Shown: positions 11,201-22,302, counted from the first letter of the stretch. The stretch: DNA of 64,000 nucleotides from Asterias amurensis (GCF_032118995.1 NC_092654.1:14747784-14811783); one strand, 5' to 3'. Numbers and translations are program-made. The notes: generated by a model from the letters alone, not told the origin.

Positions 11201-13332
11201 ATCAGGTAAACATGAGGTGCACGGAAACCCCATGTTTTGTGTACTTGGCCTCCACAGTCACTCGTGGTATTTTATTGTACAGGCCAATTGGGAGGAGAGT
11301 ACTGGTAGCAATATAAATGATTTACATATTTCCATGAAGTACGATGTTGATCTATTGCGTGTTTTAATTCCAACAGGAAAAACTTGCCAAGATTCAGAGT
11401 GAACTCCAAGATCTTGAATTACAGAACAAAAAATGGAGGGAGAAGGAAGCGGAGTTAGAAAATAAAGAGAAGGTAGGTCTCACAAATATTTGACTCAAAC
11501 ATCTGCAGTCCTTCTGATTTGAAAATCGCAGGTGTGTGGAAAAACACTCAAACTATGTAGCATGAGTACGCCAAAACTGAATGGCAAGCCCAGGCGTGCA
11601 TTTTTAGAAGATCGGGCGTGTGATTGTTCCCACTCATGGGACAGATTTTGGGTGTGCGATGGCATGCAGGTGTGATCGCACACCTCAATTCAGAATGACT
11701 GTATCTGTAAAGAGCTAAAAGAAAGTCACACTTAACATAACCCACTGTCATGATTTCTTCAGTTTTCTTCTGAACCATAGTTTTTTCTGTTGATAGGAAA
11801 GAACCTACACTAACTAGGCTTTTATCGGAAGTAACATGCATTATTAGGAACGGATCTTCAACCACTTTGCTCCAGGAGTCCCCAATTTTTTTTATCCCCA
11901 ACCAAATTATTAAGCTTCAGAACAAACACAGTAAAGACAACAGACGTTATCATAAAATGCAGAGTTATTGTTCTCTTTCAGAAAATAATATTGGTGTTTA
12001 CGGTTTATTTGTGCATACACATTTTACCTGGGCCCAATTTCATAGAGCTGCTTAAGCACAAACGTAGCTAAGCACAACAAATCTTATGCTTACCAGTACA
12101 GGGTTGCTAAACACTTGTGACTGGTGTATATCCTGCTCATTTCTGCTAAGCATAAAATCGTTGAGCAATATTTTCTGCTGAAGCAGTTCCATGATATTGG
12201 GCCTCGATGCTCAGTGATAAAAGTCATTGGAAAGGGGATTCCCTAACAAATAGTTGATATGCATTCTCACAATATAAAGTGTATGTGAATGTTATCGCTA
12301 TTTTTTCCCCCAAACTCTAGCTCACCCCATGGAATGTGGACACACTGAGTAAGGATGGCTTCAGCAAAACACGCATCAACAAAGACGCCCCCAAGGTGGA
12401 AGATCTAACTGAGGAAGAGAGGAGTGAGAGACAGGCCACCTTTGTCAAGAAGCACGAGAAGAACATTAAGAAGTACGGTATGCATAAGAGGTGGGATGAC
12501 TCTGGGGCCTTCCTTCAGGATCACATGGAGCTTGTGTGTGAGGAAACGGCCAACTATCTTGTCATCTGGGCCATTGATCTTCAAGTTGAAGACGTAAGTC
12601 TGGGTGTTGTTCTTCTTCCTTATTGTTTGACTCCAGTCACTGGATCCCTTGACTGGTCCCCTGTTCTTATTCGAAGGACATGTATTGGTTTATGTATACT
12701 TGAACGTCAGATTTAACTGCAAATTTCATGAAGGCCATGTGAAATGGTGCAAGGTCATTGGTGACTATGTACGTGGGCTCAGTGGAACTCTGGCAAAATT
12801 CACGAGCCTCGAAGTGTGACGTCAGATGTTCAGGCTATTGGATACCCTGCATAGTAATCCATGCACTAGATGTGTTTTTACCTTCTGTAGAGGAGATTTC
12901 AACTCCTTAATTTAGGAGAAGATGAAGAGAGCTAAATTGGGCCCAATTTGATAGAGATGCTTAAGCAGAAAACATTGCTAGGCAATTGTCTGCTAAGCAG
13001 ATATGAGCAAGATACCAGTCACCAATTGTACACCTGACATTGTACATGTAGTTTGGCTGATAATCTCTGGTAACCATAGTTTTGTTGAGCTTAGCTATTT
13101 TGTGTGTTTAAGCAGCTCCAATTTCATAGAGCTGCTTATAAGCATGAGAAGTAGCTAAGCACAACATAATTATGCAAGGTTACCAGCGAAAGTGTCAAGC
13201 CACATGAACAACGTGTGACTGGTATTAATTCAACGCACTGCCACCACAAACTCTACATTCATGTATCCTTACTGAAACAGAAGGTCCTTTTTCTGCAATA
13301 TTTATATTATGTTTGGACCTCAAATGTTGGAA

Positions 13333-13377
<45 letters not shown>

Positions 13378-16300
13378 CCGTTTTTATATTGCACTTTTCA
13401 CACCGGAGGGCGTCCCAATGCGCTTTACATTATTACACATTGTGTTGTTTTAAACTGCATTGCTTGAAATCTTGATTATGGTTGCTAAGCAAACATCACT
13501 AAGGAACAGAACAGCCAAGGAGTTATCCCGTGATTTTTCGTTTATGAGATCTTCTAGTGATAAAGGAAGCTCGTCCAAGAGAGATTGATAATCAGACCAG
13601 CCTGATAACAAAATGCAGAACTGGCTTGTGTCATGTGTGAGATTATTTTCCTTGATCCATTAGGATTTGAGGCATTGCATGGTGAGGTACATGTATCAAT
13701 GTATGTTTGGTTTGCGGTAACACCATGTGTGTATCTACTTGCCGGGTAGAGTTTGTTTTTAGAGAACTGTGTTGCTTTAGTCTCCTGACGATGACAAGAG
13801 CAAGCTAGTCGAATCGTTGTGACCAATTTAAGAACTGACTCCGCTATAGTACAGTTAATGACGATCCTATAAGCTAAAGTAGTAGTCCCAGCCTATTTTC
13901 TATACCATCCACCCGGGTAATAGTTAAAAAGCAGGACAGTTCTTTTCAGAACTGAGAAGTTTCCCAAACCCCTGAACATCTACTCCGCGGTAGTAGAATA
14001 AAGCAAGACAGTTCTCTAAGAACAAACTCTACCTGGCAAGTAGATACACACCAGATGGTGTTACCGCAAACCAAATTATTATACATTGATCCATTAGGTT
14101 TATCACTCACTTGATACCAGAGATTAACCAGGAATTATGGGATTGAAAAACAACCTCAACAGGTGATTTGGAAGCACTCAACTTAAACCAGAAAGAAACA
14201 TACGTTTAAGTCTGTAGTTTATAATTTAACATAGTACATAGTAACCCTGAGCTATTCAATTATTCCGCACTGTCATGCACAGCTCAAGTTTCAAAAGCGC
14301 CTCCGTGTCGCTTCTAGATCAGGACGCTACACTGACAAAGAGATGGCCAAGATGAAACGGAAAGGAGAAAGGGTGATCACAGCATTAAATAAAACCACTT
14401 TGAGTTAAAATTTACAGCAAACTAAATTTTGATATAATTTTGAAGTTTTTATGAAGATGTTTGGTATATATTTGCGACTTTCCCTTTTGCTGGTAACTGC
14501 TGTTTTTTTATTTCATCCAATTAGTGCAAAAATTTGGTATCTCTTCCTAAAAAGCACTTACGTTGTCATTTCTTTGAAACAGTAAAAACGTTGTGCTTTT
14601 TGCTAAAAATAGCCTGGATGTACATGTAACATACACACATAATCTTGTTGCACTGTCCACTTCTTTGTATTTGCTTCGCAAGTCATAAGAATCTACAACG
14701 TGATTGGTATCTTAGAATCAATGAAGTCTCTTGCCAACCATGTACTGGGAAAAATGTTTTGACCACCATGTTGCTGCACTGTCCACTGATTTGTGCTTGC
14801 TTTGCAAGCCATAAAAGACTCTGCAAAATAATTGTCAAAGTCAAGAATGATTCTATGTAATACAAAATAGTCCCCTACTGTTTGACCAATCCGGTAAGGT
14901 ACTTGAACAATACTTGCAATGCACTAAACAGTGATTTATAGCAGTACCTATATGTTTTTGCTGTCGTTAACACCAATGGAGGATGGATTTTTATCTTCAC
15001 TGTAGTGGTATTTTGACTAACGATGCTTTTACATTTTCTTTTGTCTCTACAGAAGACTGCTCTGATGGAGCAGGTAGCCCACCAGGTGATTGTCATGCAG
15101 TTCATATTAGAGCTGGCTAAAAGTCTCAAACGGGATCCAAGATCATGCATCAAGCCTTTCTTCACAAAGTGAGTCATCTGGAATTTTATCCAGCCCTGCA
15201 GTAGCATATATTGTGGTGTGTCGTTGACATAGAGTTACTTATAAGAACTAGAGGGCGCACTGGCCTATATACGCGGCCCGACATGCGTGCATGCGACTAT
15301 TTTGAAGGTTGACAAAACAGCATCGCACAGCGTGTGTTTACGTGGCCTGGTGTCTGGCCATTTTTTAAGTCGACAAAACAGCATCGCGTAGCAGTATAAA
15401 TTCAAACTCCAATGCATACAAAATGGCGCGCGTGTCTTTTTGCCGTCCCGTCGTGTTTGTGCAAGCTTTCTGGTTCTTGTATACATTGTGTAACTCCATG
15501 GTCTTGGATGAGTTTTTAAGAGCACCAAACTCAAGCTCAAGTGTTTCTGATCAGCTGAGTGTGAGTTTGAGTCCATTAGTCACATTATGTGACTTGTTTG
15601 TGACTTGATTTGAGCAAAAATGACTAGTGACCCGATTTGACTGGTTGAGCAAAGATGACTTCCAACTTGACTTGGCTGGAGAAACAATGACTTACAAGTG
15701 CTGCCTCATAGTATAACTACATGTTTCAAATGTTAATAACTGTTCTTTTGACTTGATTCTTAACAACTCTAGGATTAAGAGTGCAGATAAACAGTATATG
15801 GAGTCATTTTATGAGGAGTTGAATCTATTCAAGGGACGGATCCGTAAGAAGGCTCAAGAGCGAATTGACCGAGCAATGAAAGAAGCTGATGAGGTAAATA
15901 CCAGAACTATATTTTCACAGGAAACATTGCTTCAGGAAAAATGTTGCTACGCAAAAAAACACACCAAAAAAACTAGATACCGTTCACAAATGTCGTGACA
16001 TGATGTTTTGCCTTGTAAAGCTTAATTTTGTTGCGCTTTGCATGAAAAAGCCTAAAAAAGAATCTCCTTGGTAGCTGAATAATTAAGTGTGTGAAGATTA
16101 TTGACTGGTTAAAAGTGTCTTCAGTAGTCCGTCCTGTATCATTTGGAACCATAAAATCATCGGAATTTTTTTTACCCCAAATCTGAAAATTTTGACCATA
16201 CCGGTATGGTAGATTTTTTTTTTTTTTTGGACCAAAAATCCAAACTCACAAAATTCTCTATAAATCGAAAATTTTTGTTAATTGCCTATTCTCACTTGAT

Positions 16301-19300
16301 AAAATGTCTTCAGTAGTCCATCATGTATCATTTGGAACCATAAAATCATCAACAGTTTTTTTACCCCAAATCTGAAAATTTTGACCATAAAATATGGTCG
16401 ATTTTTTTCTTTTTGGACCAAAAATCCAAACTCATTAAATTCTCTATAAATCAAAAATTTTTGGTTAATTGCCCATTCTCACTTGATAAAATGTCTTCAG
16501 TAGTCCGTCCTGTATCATTTGGAACCATAAAATCATCGGAAATTTTTTGACCCCAAATCTGAAAATTTTGACCATATCGGCATGGTCGATTTTTTTCTTT
16601 TTGGACCAAAAATCCAAACTCATAAAATTCTCTATAAATCGAAAATTTTTGGTTAATTGCCCATTCTCACTCGATAAAATGTCTTCAGTAGTCCGTCCTG
16701 TATCATTTGGAACCATAAAATCATCGGAAATTTTTTGACCCCAAATCTGAAAATTTTGACCATACCGGTATGGTAGATTTTTTTTCATTTTGGACCAAAA
16801 ATCCAAACTCACAAAATTCTCTATAAATCTAAAAAATTTGGTTGTTTACCCAGTCTCAACTGATAAAATGTCTTCAGTAGTCCGTCCTGTACCGTTTGGA
16901 ACCATAAAATCATTGGAAATTGTTTGACCCCAAATCTGAAAATTTTGACCATACCGGTATGGTCGATTTTTTTCTTTTTGGACCAAAAATCCAAACTCAT
17001 AAATTTCTCTATAAATTGAGAATTTTTGGTTCATTGCCCATTCTCACTTGATAAAATGTCTTCAGTAGTCCGTCCTGTATCATTTGGAACCATAAAATCA
17101 TCAACAGTTTTTTTACCCCAAATCTGAAAATTTTGACCATAACGGTATGGTCGATTTTTTTTCATTTTGGACCAAAAATCCAAACTCATAAATTTCTCTT
17201 TAAATCTAAAAATGTTGGTTCTCTACCCAGTGTCAACTGGTAAAATGTCTTCAGTAGTCCGTCCTGTACCGTTTGGAACCATAAAATCATCGTAAATTTT
17301 TTGACCCCAAATCTGGAAATCTTGACCATACCGGTATGGTCGATTTTTTTCATTTTGGACCAAAAATCAAAAATCTCTATAAATCTAAAAATTTTGGTTG
17401 ATTACCCATTCTCAACTGATAAAATGTCTTCAGTAGTCTGTCCTGTATCATTTGGAACCAAAAAATTATCGTAGATTTTTTGACCCCAAATCTGAAAATT
17501 TTGACCACACCGGGTATGGTCGATTTTTTTCATTTTGGACCAAAAATCCAAACTCATAAATTTCTCTTTAAATCTAAAAATGTTGGTTCTCTACCCAGTG
17601 TCAACTGGTAAAATGTCTTCAGTAGTCCGTCCTGTACCGTTTGGAACCATAAAATCATCGTAAATTTTTTGACCCCAAATCTGGAAATCTTGACCATACC
17701 GGTATGGTCGATTTTTTTCATTTTGGACCAAAAAACAAACATCTCTATAAATCTAAAAATTTTGGTTGATTACCCATTCTCAACTGATAAAATGTCTTCA
17801 GTAGTCTGTCCTGTATCATTTGGAACCAAAAAATTATCGTAGATTTTTTGACCCCAAATCTGAAAATTTTGACCACACCGGGTATGGTCGATTTTTTTCA
17901 TTTTGGACCAAAAATCCAAACTCATAAATTTCTCTTTAAATCTAAAAATTTTGGTTCTCTACCCAGTGTCAACTGGTAAAATGTCTTCAGTAGTCCGTCC
18001 TGTACCGTTTGGAACCATAAAATCATCGTAAATTTTTTGACCCCAAATCTGGAAATCTTGACCATACCGGTATGGTCGATTTTTTTCATTTTGGACCAAA
18101 AATCAAAAATCTCTATAAATCTAAAAATTTTGGTTGATTACCCATTCTCAACTGATAAAATGTCTTCAGTAGTCTGTCCTGTATCATTTGGAACCAAAAA
18201 ATTATCGTAGATTTTTTGACCCCAAATCTGAAAATTTTGATCACACCGGGTATGGTCGATTTTTTTCATTTTGGACTAAAAATCCAAACTCATAAATTTC
18301 TCTATAAATCTAAAAATGTTGGTTGTCTACCCAGTCTCAACTGATGAAATGTCTTTAGTAGTCCGTTCTGTACCGTTTGTAACCATAATATCATCGTAAA
18401 TTTTTTGACCCCAAATCTGGAAATCTTGACCATACCGGTATGGTAGATTTTTTTCATTTTGGACCAAAAATCCAAACTCACAAAAATCTCTATCAATCTA
18501 AAAAATTTGGTTGTTTACCCAGTCTCAACTTATAAAATGTCTTCAGTAGTCCGTCCTGTATCGTTTGGAACCATAAAATCATCAGAAATCTTTTAACCCC
18601 AAATCTGACAATTTTGACCATACCGGTATGGTAGATTTTTTTCATTTTGGACCAAAAATCCAAACTCACAAAATTCTCTATAAATCTAAAAATTTTGGTT
18701 GTTTACCCAGTCTCAACTGATGAAATGTCTTCAGAAGTCCGTCCTGTATCATTTGGAACCATAAAATCATCGGAAATTGTTTGACCCCAAATCTGAAAAT
18801 TTTGACAATACCGGTATGGTCGATTTTTTTTCTTTTTGGACCAAAAATCCAAACTCATAAAATTCTCTATAAATCGAAATTTTTTGGTTAATTGCCCATT
18901 CTCACTTGATAAAATGTCTTCAGTAGTCCATCCTTTATCATTTGGAACCATAAAATCATCAACAGTTTTTTGACCCCAAATCTGAAAATTTTGACCATAC
19001 CGGTATGGTCGATTTTTTTTTCATTTTGGACCAAAAATCCATACTCATAAATTTCTCTATAAATCGAAATTTGTTGGTTAATTGCCCATTCTCACTTGAT
19101 AAAATGTCTTCAGTAGATTTTTTTCATTTTGGACCAAAAATCCAAACGCACAAAAATCTCTATAAATCTAAAAAATTTGGTTGTTTACCCAGTCTCAACT
19201 GATGAAATGTCTTCAGAAGTCCGTCCTGTATCATTTGGAACCATAAAATCATCGGAAATTGTTTGACCCCAAATCTGAAAATTTTGACCATACCGGTATG

Positions 19301-22300
19301 GTCGATTTTTTTTCTTTTTGGACCAAAACTCCATACTCATAAATTTCTCTATAAATCAAAAATTTTGGTTGTCTACCCAGTCTCAACTGATAAAATGTCT
19401 TCAGTAGTCCGTCCTGTACCGTTTGGAACCATAAAATCATCGTAAATTTTTTGGCCCCAAATCTGAAAATTTTGACCATACCGGTATGGTCGATTTTTTT
19501 CATTTTGGACCAAAAATCCAAACTCATAAAATTCACTACAAATCTAAAAATGTTGGTTGTTTACCCAGTCTCAACTGATAAAATGTCTTCAGTATCGTTT
19601 GGAACCATAAAATCATTGGAAATTGTTTGACCCCAAATCTGGAAATTTTGACCATACCGGTATTGTCAACTCTTTTCATTCTGAACCAAAATTCCAAACT
19701 CACAAAATTCTCTATAAATCTAAAAATTTTGGTTGTTTAACCTAGTCTCAACTGATAAAATGTCTTCAGTAGTCTGCCTGTATCATTTGGAACCATAAAA
19801 TCATCGGAAATTTTTTGACCCCAAATCTGAAAATGTTGACCATAAAATCCAAAATCCCCAAATTCCCACTAAATCTTAAAACTTTTGGTTGTATACCAAG
19901 TCTGCACCGATTAAATGTTTTCAGTAGTCGAATCTTAATTATTTGGAACCATAAAAATCACCAAAAAATTGTTGACCCCAAATCTGAAAATTTGACCACT
20001 TTGGCAGATTTTTTTCATTTTGGACCAAAAATCCAAAATCACAAAATTCTCAATAAATCTTTAAAAAAATTGTTTTATATCCAGTCTGCACTGATGAAAT
20101 GTCTTCATTTTGGACCAAACATCCAAAATCATATCTTAAAAAATACACAAAATAACAAACCTGTGTCACACAAAGTTGTGTGCTTTCAGATGCTTGATTT
20201 CGAGACCTCAAATTCTCAAAATCAAATTTGTGGAAAATAACTTCTTTCTCGAAAACTACATTACTTCAGAGAGAGCCGTTTCTAACAATGTTTTATAACT
20301 ATCAACCTCTCCCCCTTACTCATTACCAAAAAAAGTTTTATACTAATAATTATTTTGAGTAATTACCAATAGTGTCCACTGCCTTTAACAAATCACTGTT
20401 TGTGGTCTGGTTTGTAGGAAATGGAGAGAGAGAGGCAGGCTAGGCTTGGACCTGGTGGGCTGGATCCAGTCGAGGTCTTTGAAACTCTTCCCAAGGTAAG
20501 ATAAGCAAACAAGGTTACTGTTAGCACCACAAACGCATGCAGGCAGGGACGGCTAAAAAATAATAATAATAATAATCCCTGGCATGCTCTAGTGTAGCCC
20601 ACCCTAGTGACGCCTGTGGACTTTTCCCCCATTTTTTCTCAGTGGTTTATATTTGTATTCTCTGTATTATGTGTTGCTTTCTACCTAACTGTATTTTGTT
20701 TTTTGTTAGTTAAAAGCATTGTACAGGTTTAGTAATTGTCAAAGACCAGTGTTCTTACTTGGTGTATCCCATCATAACGGAAAATAACAAGCCTGTGAAA
20801 ATTTGGGCTCAATGGGTCATCGAAGTTGCGAGAAAATTATGACAGAAAAAACCCCTCTTTAAAAGAACTTACCTCTTTCTCAAAAACTACATATAAGTAC
20901 GTTACTTCAGAGGGAGTCGTTTCCAACAATGTGTTGTACTACCAACAGCTCTCTAATGCTCGTTACCAAGTCAGTTTTTAAGTTAATATTTGTTTTGAGT
21001 AACTACCAAACGTGTACCTTCCCTTTTTAAGTGCTGTGAGGCCTAGCATAAGGCGTTATATAATTGCCGTTTTATTATTGTTGTTAGGACTCAGGGAAAG
21101 TACTCGGGGAGTGTACATTGCTGAAACACGCATTGGTGTCAAGTAAAACACAAATAATAAACCTTATTATTGTTATGGATCTCAATCCCTTCCTTCCTTG
21201 GAGCATGCAAACTGAACCAACTTTGTCTTCACATGCTTCAATGTCACTTTGTACCTTTAGAAAATATAGACCTGACTGGCGGGCAAATCGAAATGGCAGG
21301 CAGGTAACCTATCCACACACAATGAGCAAGCACTACTTAGTTTAGAAAATAGTCCTAGGAACTGGCCATCAGGGTGAGTTATTATGGATACAAGGCAGGC
21401 TTGAATGACATGGCTGTGTAGATGTGTACAGTCATTCAAGTTTGCTTTTGTGTCCTGTAGGGCAGCTTAGTTTCCCACCGTCAGTTGAAAAATACAATCT
21501 AAGACAAGTTGTTATGAAAATGGCAGACTACTTTCTATAAAACCTACTCCCACTAATCGAGAGGAAACTTGAAATATATTTTCTGAACTTTGTACAAATT
21601 CTGGTTTGATGGATAAGCGTCTTTTATAGTTTGGCAACGTAGTATTCCTTATTCATACTGTGGAAGTGCCGTGGCCGAGTGGTTAAGAGCACGGAATTCA
21701 AAATCTGGTGATTCAAATACTGTTTTGCATTTCAAGCAAGGAACATTACAGAATTGGTTTTGCTGCAAAGAACTTGCTGGCAGTATAATAAACACTTATG
21801 TAATCCACCACTACATAAACTGACCAACCTGTAGAAGTTTTAAATTGATCGGCCATCTGGGTCACGAGAGAATAATGAGCTGATTACAAATTTTGCATTG
21901 CATCGATGGTTTTAAGTGGTAAGCAAAATTGTTTTGTACTTGGCTTAATTTTGTGTTGAAGCAGCTCTAAGAAGTTAGACCCTCCTTGAATGACTTGGTT
22001 ACTCTTAATAGTTGGGAGAAGATTAAAGTTACCAATCCAGGTACCTGTGTTTTAATTTGTTGTCTTTGTCCAATGTACAGGAACTTCAAGCATGTTTTGA
22101 AAGTAAAGACATCTCATTGCTCCAGAAGATGATTGGTGACATGGAACCTTCAGAAGCCGAATATCATATGAAACGCTGCGTTGATTCCGGGCTGTGGGTA
22201 CCAGGGGGTGGAGCCAGTGAGGGCAATGCAGGGGAACAGGAAAAGGGACCAGAGGGAGATGCAGGTGCAGGGAGCGAGGAACCGACGTATGAATCTGTAT

Positions 22301-22302
22301 AA
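8192..22302 (+). CDS. CDC37: Hsp90 co-chaperone CDC37, complete nine-exon gene
   Basis: Cytosolic co-chaperone that recognises client protein kinases and delivers them to Hsp90, arresting the Hsp90 ATPase while the kinase matures. Joined exons: 8192-8224, 10218-10351, 10715-10784, 11377-11472, 12321-12593, 15053-15168, 15773-15893, 20418-20495, 22081-22302. They total 1143 nt, 380 residues, against 378 in the human protein. All introns are GT-AG and the phases match. Seen features: N-terminal [18 protein letters not shown] with the CK2 target Ser13 in its acidic context, the HPNID kinase-binding motif (20-24), a coiled coil (about 40-110), the [14 protein letters not shown] block opening the Hsp90-binding domain, and [11 protein letters not shown] and ALMEQVAHQ in that domain. 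The C-terminal domain has the [12 protein letters not shown] and CVDSGLWVP motifs and ends in a Gly/Glu-rich tail. The gene converges on the phosphatase gene downstream. Confidence 0.97.
8500..8900. repeat. degenerate short repeats GGTGTCGGAATATAGG, split by a hairpin element
   Basis: In CDC37 intron 1 the motif GGTGTCGGAA(C/T)ATAGG and variants recur about ten times at irregular spacing. The array is interrupted by a different inverted-repeat element at 8671-8790, and copies of the motif resume right after it. This suggests insertion into a pre-existing array. Confidence 0.6.
8671..8790. mobile_element. hairpin element with GTATGGCGCCACCACTTT ends
   Basis: Left end TTTCGTATGGCGCCACCACT and right end its near-perfect inverse AGTGGTGGCGCCATACGGAAA, about 30-bp arms in a 120-bp element. 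It lies inside the GGTGTCGGAA repeat array in CDC37 intron 1. No coding capacity. Confidence 0.7.
8967..9005. repeat. stem-loop GTAACCCTCC...GGAGGGTTAC
   Basis: A 10-bp perfect stem around a 19-base GC-rich loop. A sister stem-loop with a similar loop (TCCCGGCGGTGGAGCC) lies at 9339-9373. They are probably two fragments of one repeat family in CDC37 intron 1. Confidence 0.55.
9339..9373. repeat. second TAACCCTCC...GGAGGGTTA stem-loop
   Basis: A 9-10-bp stem identical in sequence to that at 8967-9005, with a shorter, related loop. The shared stem and loop show common ancestry. The function, if any, is unknown. Confidence 0.55.
9472..9824. mobile_element. miniature inverted-repeat transposon, TTAA family B (GGAAGGTACACG subtype)
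   Basis: TTAA at both ends. Termini are AGGGAAGGTACACGTTTGG and the inverse, CCAAACGTGTACCTTCCCT. The interior is homologous to the GGCAGTGGACAC subtype in reverse orientation. It lies in CDC37 intron 1. Confidence 0.8.
10218..10351 (+). CDS. CDC37: CDC37 exon 2 (residues 12-55 and part of 56)
   Basis: Acceptor TTTTTTTCAG, donor GTGAGT. It carries Ser13, the HPNID motif, the LFRWRHQAR stretch and the beginning of the coiled coil. It ends with two bases of codon 56. Confidence 0.95.
10715..10784 (+). CDS. CDC37: CDC37 exon 3 (residues 56-79)
   Basis: Acceptor CTCCTCAG, donor GTATAA. It encodes a Lys/Glu-rich coiled-coil segment. This is the least conserved part of the protein, and the exon was placed by phase and heptad-like composition. 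Confidence 0.85.
10914..11054. mobile_element. hairpin element with GGGTGGATTTCACAAAG ends, family C
   Basis: Inverted arms of AGTTAGGAC/GTCCTAACT blocks, flanked by CTG at 10911-10913 and 11055-11057, consistent with a 3-bp target duplication. It lies in CDC37 intron 3, a spliced region. Confidence 0.75.
11377..11472 (+). CDS. CDC37: CDC37 exon 4 (residues 80-111)
   Basis: Acceptor CCAACAG, donor GTAGGT. It is exactly 32 codons, all coiled coil ([14 protein letters not shown] and onward), and ends just before the PWNVDTL motif. Confidence 0.92.
12030..12203. mobile_element. GGGCCCAATTTCATAGAGCTGCTTAAGC repeat, family E
   Basis: Starts GGGCCCAATTTCATAGAGCT and ends with the inverse, ATGATATTGGGCC. 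The interior contains GTAGCTAAGCACAAC and TCATTTCTGCTAAGCA, which recur in other copies at 12939 and 34555. It lies in CDC37 intron 4. Confidence 0.65.
12321..12593 (+). CDS. CDC37: CDC37 exon 5 (residues 112-202)
   Basis: Acceptor AACTCTAG, donor GTAAGT. The largest exon, 91 codons. It holds [14 protein letters not shown], a charged linker, [12 protein letters not shown] and [19 protein letters not shown], which is the start of the Hsp90-binding domain. Confidence 0.96.
12939..13245. mobile_element. family E copy followed by a truncated second copy
   Basis: A full copy (12939-13119) runs directly into another AATTTCATAGAGCTGCTTA start at about 13119. The second copy continues with AGTAGCTAAGCACAACA and then decays. 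The head-to-tail arrangement suggests insertion of one copy next to the end of another. It lies in CDC37 intron 5. Confidence 0.6.
13338..13377. repeat. (TAA)n microsatellite with repeat tail
   Basis: About 13 TAA units, followed at once by CCCGTTTTTATATTGCACTT and GCGCTTTACA. That pairing of an AT-rich trinucleotide run with a fixed flank suggests the 3' end of a retroposed element, not an independent microsatellite. Confidence 0.7.
13706..14075. mobile_element. inverted-repeat element with TTTGGTTTGCGGTAACACCAT arms
   Basis: Left arm 13706-13779 and right arm 13999-14075 are about 75-bp imperfect inverse copies (GTGTATCTACTTGCC, AGAGTTTGTT and AGAGAACTGT blocks in both). A related single arm lies around 36550-36610. 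It lies in CDC37 intron 5. Confidence 0.65.
15053..15168 (+). CDS. CDC37: CDC37 exon 6 (residues 203-240 and part of 241)
   Basis: Acceptor GTCTCTACAG, donor GTGAGT. It encodes [19 protein letters not shown] and the following [12 protein letters not shown], closely matching the vertebrate Hsp90-binding helices. Confidence 0.96.
15247..15262 (+). promoter_or_regulatory. CTCF-like motif
   Basis: AACTAGAGGGCGCACT resembles the core of the conserved animal CTCF site (CCASYAGRKGGCRS). It is in CDC37 intron 6. One such match can arise by chance or inside a repeat, so this is only a candidate. Confidence 0.25.
15305..15400. repeat. direct repeat GACAAAACAGCATCGC
   Basis: The 16-mer GACAAAACAGCATCGC occurs twice (near 15311 and 15374) in a locally CG-rich part of CDC37 intron 6. 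It is probably part of a larger degraded repeat. Confidence 0.5.
15773..15893 (+). CDS. CDC37: CDC37 exon 7 (residues 241-281)
   Basis: Acceptor AACTCTAG, donor GTAAAT. It encodes the long helix region ([19 protein letters not shown]) linking the middle and C-terminal domains. The intron that follows carries the large satellite. Confidence 0.95.
16115..20130. repeat. CDC37: ~184-187-bp satellite array inside CDC37 intron 7
   Basis: About 21 head-to-tail monomers. Each contains GTCTTCAGTAGTCCGTCCTG, CATTTGGAACCATAAAATCA, TTTGACCCCAAATCTGAAAA, the palindrome GACCATACCGGTATGGTC and TTTTGGACCAAAAATCCAAA. Between 17221 and 18325 the monomers alternate between two subtypes (CGTCCTGTACCGTTTGG and CTGTCCTGTATCATTTGG), giving a 368-bp higher-order repeat with starts at 17221, 17589 and 17957. 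The right edge degrades into divergent units and a family B fragment. No gene is encoded. The array nearly fills the 4.5-kb intron between exons 7 and 8. Confidence 0.95.
20155..20391. mobile_element. truncated TTAA family B element at the satellite edge
   Basis: The right two-thirds of a family B element (CTTTCAGATGCTTGATTTCG through CCAATAGTGTCCACTGCCTTTAA) joins the end of the satellite directly. Its own left end is missing. It stops about 25 bases before CDC37 exon 8. Confidence 0.7.
20418..20495 (+). CDS. CDC37: CDC37 exon 8 (residues 282-307)
   Basis: Acceptor GGTTTGTAG, donor GTAAGA, 26 codons. It includes [17 protein letters not shown], a block nearly invariant among animals. It starts only about 25 bases after a truncated miniature transposon, so the acceptor region is closely flanked by repeat. 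Confidence 0.95.
20710..21030. mobile_element. miniature transposon, TTAA family B (GTACC subtype)
   Basis: TTAA at both ends. The left end is decayed (AAGCATTGTACAGGTTTAG) and the right end is CCAAACGTGTACCTTCCC. It lies in CDC37 intron 8. Confidence 0.7.
21666..21960 (+). mobile_element. tRNA-derived SINE
   Basis: The head GTGGCCGAGTGGTTAAGAGC matches a box A of tRNA-Ser/Leu type, and GGTGATTCAAATACT a decayed box B. The body then continues to about 21960. The acceptor stem does not close, so this is not a working tRNA gene. It lies in CDC37 intron 8. Confidence 0.6.
22081..22302 (+). CDS. CDC37: CDC37 exon 9 (residues 308-380 and stop)
   Basis: Acceptor CAATGTACAG, stop TAA at 22300-22302. 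It encodes the C-terminal helical domain ([26 protein letters not shown]) and a Gly/Glu-rich disordered tail ending ESV. The human tail likewise ends SV after an acidic stretch. Confidence 0.95.
   Translation, partial: ELQACFESKDISLLQKMIGDMEPSEAEYHMKRCVDSGLWVPGGGASEGNAGEQEKGPEGDAGAGSEEPTYESV

Noticed and set aside
16465..19536. Several short minus-strand frames repeating '[16 protein letters not shown]'
   Set aside because: They are translations of satellite monomers in CDC37 intron 7.
21666..21740. A functional tRNA-Ser/Leu gene
   Set aside because: Boxes A and B are present but the acceptor and anticodon stems do not pair; it is the head of a SINE.
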